DNA of 6,615 bases from Chitinophagaceae bacterium (GTDB taxonomy: Bacteria > Bacteroidota > Bacteroidia > Chitinophagales > Chitinophagaceae): NCBI GenBank assembly GCA_025351145.1, contig JANXWM010000434.1, positions 1 through 6,615 of the forward strand, read 5' to 3'. Position 1 is the stretch's first letter; each line of letters starts with the position of its first letter. Positions 1 to 5,666 of this stretch are shown here, in pieces. Both the position numbers and the translations under genes were made by a program. The notes below the pieces were generated by a model. That model was not told the origin of the DNA. It did no database searches and worked only from the letters and a program-made list of their open reading frames with translations.

Positions 1-255
1 CCTGCCGTAATTAGTTAATTCATACTCCACCCTGGGAGGCGTTTCATTGTAGGCTTTGCGGCTAATCAGCTTATCCTCTTCCATTTCATTTAGTTGTTCT
101 GTAAGTACCTTGGTCGAGATGTCTGGCAGAACTGCCAGAATATTTTTAAAACGTAATGGTTTTGTTTGTAAATTCCAAAGAATTATCGGTTTCCAGTGCC
201 CGTCTATTACACGTAAATAAGCTGTAACGGGACATCTTACGGGATATTTTTTCAT
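1..255 (-). CDS. HxlR-family winged-helix transcriptional regulator, N-terminal 85 codons (3' end beyond the window)
   Basis: I translated this by hand from the complement of 255-1. It opens MKKYPVRCPV and shows the HxlR pattern in order: a Cys-Pro near the N-terminus (C8), G-H-W-K-P-I-I-L (residues 19-26), P-L-R-F (33-36), L-P-D-I-S-T-K-V-L-T (43-52), the helix-turn-helix region running into E-M-E-E-D-K-L-I (57-64), then the wing with P-P-R-V-E-Y-E-L-T (73-81). Family members are usually about 100-130 residues, so roughly the last quarter is missing. They are dimeric DNA-binding proteins, and in several (YodB, HypR, QorR) the conserved N-terminal Cys senses electrophiles or oxidants. C8 is in that position, so thiol sensing is plausible but not shown. 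An in-frame TAA lies four codons upstream, so ATG at 255 is the first possible start. No Shine-Dalgarno is visible, as is usual in Bacteroidota. HxlR regulators often control a neighbouring reductase; its target is probably beyond the left edge or on another strand. Confidence 0.93.
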   Translation of the reverse strand, partial: MKKYPVRCPVTAYLRVIDGHWKPIILWNLQTKPLRFKNILAVLPDISTKVLTEQLNEMEEDKLISRKAYNETPPRVEYELTNYGR

Positions 256-284
256 TAGTTTATTTTATAAAATATTAACAGTTA

Positions 285-316
285 CAAATATAAAGCAATA
301 GATTTAAATCTCCAAA
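285..316 (-). promoter_or_regulatory. Bacteroidota-type promoter of the HxlR gene
   Basis: On the minus strand, TTTG (316-313) and TATATTTG (292-285) are separated by 20 bp. This matches the Bacteroidota sigma-ABfr arrangement of a -33 TTTG and a -7 TAnnTTTG about 19-21 bp apart. A transcript start would fall near 279, giving a leader of roughly 24 nt before ATG at 255. The motif match and position are read directly from the sequence; activity is inferred. Confidence 0.68.
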
Positions 317-650
317 TTTTATAACACCCTTTTTTCATTTAACCGCTATTGCGGATACTTATCAGCACATCCCCATAATATTGTTGCCAACCAATGGCAA
401 GATGTGCCTTTAGTAGAAAAAGGGAACTGGGAACACATAATCTAAAAAAAAATTACAATTTATGGGCGGTAGGAACTAAACCTAATCACGTCCGAAACCC
501 TCTGTAACCAATTGGGTCTGGTTGGGCTTATAAATGTTTTTAAAGCATAGTGATTTTATGTAAAGACACAATAGTCATGCTATTGTCAATATTTGACCAT
601 CGGCTGATATTTTTGTGTTGTGTTGTAAGTGCGTAAACTGTAAATGACAT
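317..650. other. Intergenic stretch without a recognised gene
   Basis: This gap separates the tRNA terminator from the HxlR promoter. I find no convincing gene. Stretches near 308-445 (plus strand) and 339-446 (minus strand) stay open for 35-45 codons and read in coding-like words on both strands, but neither has a credible start and I recognise no family. Around 568-597 there are two adjoining inverted repeats, listed separately. The left half contains long A runs near 445-455. It may be a decayed gene or element, or simply a long spacer. Confidence 0.5.
568..597. repeat. Two adjoining small inverted repeats
   Basis: ACAATAG (568-574) and CTATTGT (580-586) are perfect 7-bp arms around a 5-nt centre. 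Directly adjoining, GTCAA (585-589) and TTGAC (593-597) are 5-bp arms around TAT. Neither is followed by a T-run on either strand that would make a good intrinsic terminator. They could be protein-binding half-sites or chance structure in A/T-rich DNA. Confidence 0.35.
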
Positions 651-684
651 AAAATCAAAAGAAGCCCCTTTTTAGAGACTTCTT
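651..684 (-). terminator. Intrinsic terminator of the tRNA gene
   Basis: On the minus strand, AAGAAGTCTC (684-675) pairs with GGGGCTTCTT (668-659) as a 10-bp stem with two G-U pairs and a loop of TAAAAA (674-669). TTGATTTT follows (658-651). The hairpin begins two nucleotides after the mature tRNA 3' end, where a tRNA terminator is expected. Confidence 0.8.
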
Positions 685-686
685 AG

Positions 687-760
687 TATCGGGGAGCAGA
701 CTTGAACTGCCGACCTTCGGGTTATGAATCCGATGCTCTAACCAGCTGAGCTACCCCGAC
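687..760 (-). tRNA. tRNA with CAU anticodon, probably elongator tRNA-Met
   Basis: The 74-nt complement of 760-687 folds as a complete cloverleaf. The acceptor is GTCGGGG/CCCCGAT, with a G-U first pair and discriminator A. The D-arm stems are GCTC/GAGC. The anticodon arm is TCGGA-TTCATAA-CCCGA with anticodon CAT at 726-724, and the T-arm is GGCAG-TTCAAGT-CTGCT. The last pair of the anticodon stem, next to the loop, is an A-C mismatch. CCA is not encoded, which is normal for Bacteroidota. It is unlikely to be the initiator because it lacks the three G-C pairs at the base of the anticodon stem and its first acceptor pair can form. A CAU anticodon is also used by the lysidine-modified tRNA-Ile2, which sequence alone does not fully exclude. 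Confidence 0.93.
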
Positions 761-770
761 AAACGGGGTG

Positions 771-800
771 CAAATATAGGCGATTTTGCCAAAAGCTAAA
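771..800 (-). promoter_or_regulatory. Promoter of the tRNA gene
   Basis: On the minus strand, TATATTTG (778-771) is an exact TAnnTTTG -7 element. A weaker -33 candidate, TTTA (800-797), lies 18 bp upstream. A start 5-7 nt downstream would fall at about 764-766, giving a leader of only a few nucleotides before the tRNA 5' end at 760. The -7 word is clear; the -33 word is imperfect. Confidence 0.6.
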
Positions 801-820
801 GTGGTTATAAACTGATAACC
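790..820 (-). terminator. Weak candidate terminator after the ammonium transporter gene
   Basis: GGTTAT (820-815 on the minus strand) and ATAACC (808-803) form a perfect 6-bp stem with a 6-nt loop. A partly T-rich tail containing CTTTAGCTTTTGG follows. It lies 23 nt past the amt stop codon and next to the tRNA promoter. The T-tract is interrupted, so termination may be inefficient or the hairpin may be incidental. Confidence 0.35.
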
Positions 821-842
821 GGTTTACCTGGCGAACTTATCA

Positions 843-2066
843 TTATAACACCCCCTCATCATAAGCTTTTTCACCATGCAACGAATCATCTAACCCCTTG
901 TCTTCATCCACCTGGGCAACTTTTACAGGAGTTATTAAATTGATCAGTTTTAGCATTCCGAAAGTAAAAACAAATGCATAAATACAGGAACCTACAACTG
1001 CTGCACATTCCTTGAGAAAGAAGGAGGAACCTCCTGCCAATAATCCGTCGGCTCCTGCTGCATTCATCGCTTTTGATGCAAATACACCCAATAAGATCAC
1101 ACCCAGGCAACCCCCGATCCCATGAACGCCCCAAACATCCAGTGCATCATCCCACCCCATTTTATTTTTTAAATGTACCGCAACATAACAAACTATTCCT
1201 GCTGCTATACCTATTAAACAAGCGGATGGCAGTGAAACATATCCTGCCGCCGGTGTTATCGTTGCCAGTCCCGCCACAGCACCTGTAAGTAACCCTACAA
1301 ATTTTGGCTTTTTTACCAGGTACCATTCTATCACAAGCCAGGTGATGGCCGCAAAAGATGCAGCCACATCTGTATTTAAAAATGCCAACCCTGTTATTGA
1401 ATTTACATCCAGGGCGCTGCCAGCATTGAACCCATACCAGCCAAACCATAGCAATCCTGTTCCAATTGCAATAAGTGGAACACTGTTTGGCGGAGATGCC
1501 TTGTCTCTTCTTTTTCCAACATAGATCACAGAAGCAAGTGCTGCAAAACCTGCCGTGGCATGTACTACAATTCCCCCTGCAAAATCCAACACGCCCCATT
1601 GAGCCAATAATCCACCACCCCATACCATGTGTGCAAATGGATAATACACCAACAATTGCCATAGCACTAAAAATATCAGGTAAGATTTAAATGTTACACG
1701 ATTCACAAATGCGCCTGTAATTAAAGCAGGTGTAATGATGGCAAACATCATTTGATACGCTATGAAAACGAACTCCGGTAATTTTGTATTGCCCGGGAAT
1801 GGTGTATTCAGGTTCACACCATGCATGAACATCTTATCGAGGTTACCAATGAACCCGCCCATGGCATCACCGCTAAAACATAACGAATAACCGCAGATGA
1901 ACCACATGATGGTAGTGATCCCCATCGAAACAAAGCTTTGGATCATGATCCCTAATATGTTCCTTTTTCCTGCAAGGCCTCCGTAAAAGAAAGCCAGTCC
2001 AGGTGTCATTAGCATTACAAGGCTGGTAGCTAAAAGCATGAAGCCTGTTATCCCGGTATCAAACAT
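843..2066 (-). CDS. amt: Ammonium transporter, Amt/Mep/Rh family (407 aa)
   Basis: This is an inner-membrane channel that takes up ammonium; Amt proteins work as homotrimers with one pore per subunit. Compared with E. coli AmtB, the key residues are present: the pore gate F108 and F213 (AmtB F107/F215), recruitment-site W149 and S217 (W148/S219), D161 (D160), and the twin histidines H169 and H315 (H168/H318). Hydrophobic segments fit about 11 helices. The protein starts directly in helix 1 (MFDTGITGFM), without the cleaved signal peptide of AmtB. The cytosolic tail (about 380-407) keeps the G-L-D-x-S-x-H-G-E-x-A-Y motif, the part contacted by P-II proteins. Length is normal for the family. 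ATG at 2066 is chosen because an in-frame TAA lies shortly upstream with no other start between. The gene follows the barrel gene by 79 bp and is probably co-transcribed with it. No glnK lies beside it in the window. Confidence 0.97.
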   Translation of the reverse strand: MFDTGITGFMLLATSLVMLMTPGLAFFYGGLAGKRNILGIMIQSFVSMGITTIMWFICGYSLCFSGDAMGGFIGNLDKMFMHGVNLNTPFPGNTKLPEFVFIAYQMMFAIITPALITGAFVNRVTFKSYLIFLVLWQLLVYYPFAHMVWGGGLLAQWGVLDFAGGIVVHATAGFAALASVIYVGKRRDKASPPNSVPLIAIGTGLLWFGWYGFNAGSALDVNSITGLAFLNTDVAASFAAITWLVIEWYLVKKPKFVGLLTGAVAGLATITPAAGYVSLPSACLIGIAAGIVCYVAVHLKNKMGWDDALDVWGVHGIGGCLGVILLGVFASKAMNAAGADGLLAGGSSFFLKECAAVVGSCIYAFVFTFGMLKLINLITPVKVAQVDEDKGLDDSLHGEKAYDEGVL

Positions 2067-2082
2067 AATTTTAAGTTTTAAA

Positions 2083-2110
2083 GTTGAAAGTTATGAGTTA
2101 TGAGTTACAG
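2083..2110 (-). repeat. Heptanucleotide repeat in the amt leader
   Basis: On the plus strand, four 7-nt units run in register: GTTGAAA, GTTATGA, GTTATGA, GTTACAG. The middle two are identical. On the transcribed strand this puts an AACT word every 7 nt, ending 16 bp before the amt ATG. It lies between the barrel stop codon and the amt start. Change in copy number would alter only leader spacing, not a reading frame. Confidence 0.6.
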
Positions 2111-2145
2111 TTAAAAAAATTTGATTCAAAGTTTAGTTGTTTTTC

Positions 2146-3258
2146 TTAAAACGAAATTCCGATGTTACATAAGAATTCCATTCTTTGTGCACTGGCCTTC
2201 CCGTTCCGGTAAAATATCTCCTGGTTCTTCTTCATCTGCAACTGTCTTCCTTCTATCCTCAGGTAAGTGTTTGCAGTAGGTTTGTATTCTGCACCCAGTG
2301 TAATGCCCCGCAATATGTAGCCCGTATATTTATTTTCTTTATCTAGTATAACACCCGACATGAGTCCCTGCCGGTCATGAAATACTTCTCCCCTTGCATA
2401 AGCTGCATATTTTTCTTTTAACTGGTACCGTAGCCCCATCACTCCGCTAAACATTGTTGCGGCTATGTTCTTTTTATATACAATGTCGGTATTCTCCTGT
2501 ATGCAATAATCGCCGCCAACCTGGATCTTTAATTTTTGAGCCTGGTAATTAAAAAATAAATTCTGGTGAATGCGCAAATGTGCGATTGAATCAGCCGGGG
2601 AAGAATCATCTCCTATATAATTACTGTATCCCCAATTGATAGTAGCACCAGGTGTATACGTTACTGCCATTCCAAATGATTTCTTTTTATTATTGTCCTC
2701 ATAAACATTGTACCCGTTTAAGGCATAAATATTTATCGCCCATTTTGAATCAGGCATATAATTCAGGCGAACACCGGCTTCAAAATAAGGTTCGTAAAAA
2801 GTATTGACAGAAATAGCGCTCGCAATATTTTCTTTTGGCAAAAGCCCCTCCGTTCCAAAATGTGTTCTGAAAAAGCCTGCATCGAGCCAAAGTTTTTTGC
2901 ATAAGCGGAACCCTGCGTGCGCTTCCATTATATTATTATAGGCTGATGACCATGCACATTTTGCAATGTCTCCAAAATGCAGGGTTACAATTCCTCGAAC
3001 CTTTTCCGCATTATATTCAACACTTACCTGTGCGGTATTCAACCCAAACTGGTTACTTCTTGGAGAAACGGATGGAAATTTTTGAAAATCGTTGATCCCT
3101 GCTGAATCTGTGTAATAAGCGTAATATGCATCTACATAGCCACTGATCTTAAATTTTTCTCCCGGGCTTGAATGAGAAGTTGAATCATTGGTTTGCGCAA
3201 AGCCCTGCAGAAGCAGGAGAACAATACACAGCCCTGATAAGATGAACTTTCTTCTCAT
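2146..3258 (-). CDS. Outer-membrane beta-barrel protein, Bbp2/OmpL-like porin type (370 aa)
   Basis: This is probably an outer-membrane pore-forming barrel. An N-terminal signal peptide, about residues 1-21, runs from MRRKF through a hydrophobic core to GFA-Q. A short polar linker follows, then alternating aromatic/polar beta strands beginning K-F-K-I-S-G-Y-V-D-A-Y-Y. The chain ends in ...GISF, with the C-terminal Phe typical of outer-membrane barrels. The central section with W-L-D-A-G-F-F-R-T-H-F-G-T-E-G followed by N-T-F-Y-E-P-Y-F-E-A-G-V-R resembles the Bbp2 (putative beta-barrel porin-2) family. This assignment is from memory of the family, not a search. I chose ATG at 3258. The reading frame can be extended four codons to a TTG at 3270, but that would leave only a few nucleotides after the predicted transcript start. 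The gene lies directly upstream of amt on the same strand, suggesting a role in ammonium or small-nitrogen uptake. What it passes is inference. Confidence 0.82.
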   Translation of the reverse strand: MRRKFILSGLCIVLLLLQGFAQTNDSTSHSSPGEKFKISGYVDAYYAYYTDSAGINDFQKFPSVSPRSNQFGLNTAQVSVEYNAEKVRGIVTLHFGDIAKCAWSSAYNNIMEAHAGFRLCKKLWLDAGFFRTHFGTEGLLPKENIASAISVNTFYEPYFEAGVRLNYMPDSKWAINIYALNGYNVYEDNNKKKSFGMAVTYTPGATINWGYSNYIGDDSSPADSIAHLRIHQNLFFNYQAQKLKIQVGGDYCIQENTDIVYKKNIAATMFSGVMGLRYQLKEKYAAYARGEVFHDRQGLMSGVILDKENKYTGYILRGITLGAEYKPTANTYLRIEGRQLQMKKNQEIFYRNGKASAQRMEFLCNIGISF

Positions 3259-3279
3259 ATTTGTTAGCAATCGTTACAA

Positions 3280-3287
3280 CAAACATA
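3280..3287 (-). promoter_or_regulatory. -7 element of the barrel-amt promoter
   Basis: TATGTTTG on the minus strand (3287-3280) is an exact TAnnTTTG. It predicts a transcript start near 3274 and a leader of about 16 nt before ATG at 3258. There is no good TTTG at the standard 19-21 bp upstream; the nearest TTTG (3303-3300) is only 12 bp away. The promoter may be weak or activator-dependent. Confidence 0.45.
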
Positions 3288-3334
3288 AACAGATTAATTC
3301 AAAAAACATAGCTGAATATGAAGGCCGTTATCGT

Positions 3335-3362
3335 AAAAAAACAACTGTGACAATAAGCAGTT
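3335..3362 (-). terminator. Weak candidate terminator after the GH92 gene
   Basis: AACTG (3362-3358 on the minus strand) and CAGTT (3347-3343) can form a 5-bp stem with a 10-nt loop. One G and then seven T residues follow (3341-3335). It lies 25 nt past the GH92 stop. The T-tract is good, but the stem is short and the loop large, so the hairpin alone is marginal. Confidence 0.35.
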
Positions 3363-3386
3363 AAAAGATAGTATTATTTGACCGAC

Positions 3387-5666
3387 CTACCTGGAAGGCC
3401 TGCTCCCTGTATTGATACCCCATTCTTTATTGGGTTGATCGCCCATCTCAAATTCCAGTACACTGCCCGCTTCGATATCACTGTGCAGGATGTAATTTTT
3501 TTCATATCGTTTACCATTCAATTTCACAGATTGAATATAGGGCTTCCCTGTGTTATTCACGTTGATGGTAAATATTTTTCCATTATCGAGGTGAAGGATC
3601 ACATGTTGTAGTAACGGTGACCCAAAGACGTAGAGGCCACTTGCAGGATTTACCGGGTAAAATCCCATGGCACTGAAAATATACCAGGCACTCATTTGTC
3701 CGCAATCCTCATTACCGGATAAACCTGTCACGGTATTACTATACAATTCTGTTAGTATCTTATGCACGTAGAATTGTGTTTTCCATGGCTGCCCGCTGTA
3801 ATTATATAAATAAGCAACGTGGTGGCTGGGTTCATTACCATGTGCATACTGTCCAATGAAGCCAGAAGCATTTCCATTTACATCACTGTCCTTTGCCTGC
3901 AGGGTAAACATCGAATCCAGTTTTTCATTGAAGGCATTTTCGCCGCCGGTTAAAGTAATAAGCGCCGGCATATCCTGTGGCACATACCAGAAATATTGCC
4001 ATGCATTTCCTTCTGTAAAGGGATTACCGCCATTACCGCCATATTGAAGCGGGTTAAACGGGTTGATCCATTCACTTTTATCATTTTTTGCACGAAAGAA
4101 TTTTGTTCGTGCATCATAAAGATTTTTATAGTACGCTGACCTTTCTGTGAAGAAGGCCGCATCTTTTGCTTTGCCCAGCTTGTTTGCCATTTGTGCAACA
4201 CACCAATCATCATATGCAATTTCCAATGTGAGCGATACCGATTGCGACTGGATATTTTCCGGGAAATAATGATATTTATTCAACACACTGAAGGGTGCTC
4301 CCGGGTGATCCGTTGTAGAAGAACCTACACAAGCCTGGTAGGCTTTTTCATGATCAAAACCTTTGATGCCTTTTAATACCGCATCAGTAATAACGGGAAT
4401 AGCGTGGTTACCGATCATACAATAATTTTCATCACCCCATAATTGCCAAATAGGCAGGTATCCGTAACTGTCATATTGCCGCAGCATACTGTTGATAAAT
4501 GCCGCATCTTTTTGAGGGGCAAATAAAGTGTACAATGGGTGTGTAGCCCGATAGGTATCCCATAATGAAAATGTGGAATAATGTTGGTGATCAATGGCTT
4601 TGTGCACAACAAAATCAGTTCCCATATAAGAACCGTCTGCATCAGCCAGGTCATTGGGCTGAATGCAGTTGCGATACAAACCAGTATAAAAAATTTGTTT
4701 TACCGCATCAGTACCATCGGCCTCAATAACCGATAAGGTTTTATTCCATGCTGATCTTGCATTGGCCACGGTAGCATCAAAATTCCATTCCGGCAATTCC
4801 GCTTCCAGGTTTTTATAGGCTGCTGAGGTACTTGTGGTCGATAAAGCTACTTTCATTTGCACTACCTGGCTTTTGTTGGTATTGAAACGAAAAGCGGCCT
4901 TACTATTATTCCCATTGATCACATTCACATTGGCATATTTCCTGTTGCCATTCACAAACAAGGATTGTTGGATGGGTTGATCAAATTTTGCCACAAAATA
5001 TATCTTGCGCAGTTTAGCCCATCCGGTTAATACCCGGTATCCTTCAATGGTATAGGCATCCACTTGCTTAATATGCGTTTCAATGATCCTGCAAACCCAA
5101 TAGTTTCTTTTTTTATCCAGCGTATGGTCCAGGTCAAATAAAACATAAGCGCTGTCTGTTGCCGGAAAACTATAACGGTGAAAGCCAACATGTGCCGTCG
5201 CAGTCAATTCAACATTTACTTTATAGTCATCTAACCGTACGGCATAATAGCCGGGTGATGCTTTCTCCGTGGTATGCGAAAAGGCCGAACGATAACCACT
5301 CCTGGTTTTTTTGGCGTCGCCCGGTTGCCATAATGGTGTACCGGTAATGGGCTGCACCATGATATCATACAGATCGCCAACACCCGTTCCGTTAAGGTGG
5401 GTATGACTAAAGCCTACGATCGTTCTTTCATTATAATTATATCCTGATGCGGGGTCTTCAGGCGCATCATAAGTATCCGGACTTAGTTGTACCAGCCCAA
5501 AGGGCATACAGGCTCCCGGGAAAACACTGCCGGATAAACTATTAGTGTCCTGCGGGGCTGAACCAATAAACGGGTTGACGTACTGCGTATAATCTTTCCT
5601 GTTATTTTGAGCGCTAGTAGTTTCAAATAAAAGAATAAAAAGTATAAACTGAGTTATTTTCATCAT
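3387..5666 (-). CDS. Exported glycoside hydrolase family 92 alpha-mannosidase (759 aa)
   Basis: GH92 enzymes are calcium-dependent, inverting exo-alpha-mannosidases, many acting on alpha-1,2-linked mannose of N-glycans or mannans. Residues 1-19 look like a cleavable signal peptide (hydrophobic core, then T-S-A-Q). No lipobox Cys follows, so a periplasmic or secreted enzyme is likely. The N-terminal beta-sandwich starts with Y-V-N-P-F-I-G (29-35). The (alpha/alpha)6 catalytic part carries the family signatures S-L-W-D-T-Y-R-A-T-H-P-L (367-378), T-E-G-N-A-W-Q-Y (551-558), H-G-N-E-P-S-H-H-V-A-Y-L-Y-N-Y (609-623) and G-N-E-D-C-G-Q-M-S-A-W (651-661). By comparison with characterised GH92 enzymes, E552 is the likely general acid and D654 belongs to the catalytic-base region. 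Length is typical and no break is seen. ATG 5666 overlaps the upstream stop (TGATG), with a second ATG at 5663. No SusC/SusD or other glycan genes are in the window, so the exact substrate is open. Confidence 0.95.
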   Translation of the reverse strand: MMKITQFILFILLFETTSAQNNRKDYTQYVNPFIGSAPQDTNSLSGSVFPGACMPFGLVQLSPDTYDAPEDPASGYNYNERTIVGFSHTHLNGTGVGDLYDIMVQPITGTPLWQPGDAKKTRSGYRSAFSHTTEKASPGYYAVRLDDYKVNVELTATAHVGFHRYSFPATDSAYVLFDLDHTLDKKRNYWVCRIIETHIKQVDAYTIEGYRVLTGWAKLRKIYFVAKFDQPIQQSLFVNGNRKYANVNVINGNNSKAAFRFNTNKSQVVQMKVALSTTSTSAAYKNLEAELPEWNFDATVANARSAWNKTLSVIEADGTDAVKQIFYTGLYRNCIQPNDLADADGSYMGTDFVVHKAIDHQHYSTFSLWDTYRATHPLYTLFAPQKDAAFINSMLRQYDSYGYLPIWQLWGDENYCMIGNHAIPVITDAVLKGIKGFDHEKAYQACVGSSTTDHPGAPFSVLNKYHYFPENIQSQSVSLTLEIAYDDWCVAQMANKLGKAKDAAFFTERSAYYKNLYDARTKFFRAKNDKSEWINPFNPLQYGGNGGNPFTEGNAWQYFWYVPQDMPALITLTGGENAFNEKLDSMFTLQAKDSDVNGNASGFIGQYAHGNEPSHHVAYLYNYSGQPWKTQFYVHKILTELYSNTVTGLSGNEDCGQMSAWYIFSAMGFYPVNPASGLYVFGSPLLQHVILHLDNGKIFTINVNNTGKPYIQSVKLNGKRYEKNYILHSDIEAGSVLEFEMGDQPNKEWGINTGSRPSR

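Noticed and set aside
608..615. Plus-strand TATTTTTG as a promoter -7 element
   Set aside because: No -33 TTTG at proper spacing (the nearest is 12 bp away), and it would transcribe only antisense to the tRNA.
687..760. tRNA as a phage or island attachment site
   Set aside because: No integrase gene and no direct repeat of the tRNA 3' end is visible in the window.
904..1662. Open frames of 60-166 codons overlapping the Amt gene on both strands
   Set aside because: They lie inside a full-length Amt with intact catalytic motifs, and their translations are Cys/His/Trp-rich and family-less, as expected for out-of-frame readings.
3220..3258. Cys in the barrel protein leader (residue 11) as a lipoprotein site
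   Set aside because: It sits inside the hydrophobic core with no lipobox spacing; the sequence fits an ordinary signal peptide cleaved near G-F-A-Q.
3378..5347. Open frames of 60-90 codons overlapping the GH92 gene
   Set aside because: The GH92 reading frame is complete with all signatures. The overlapping frames show no family motif, leader or promoter.
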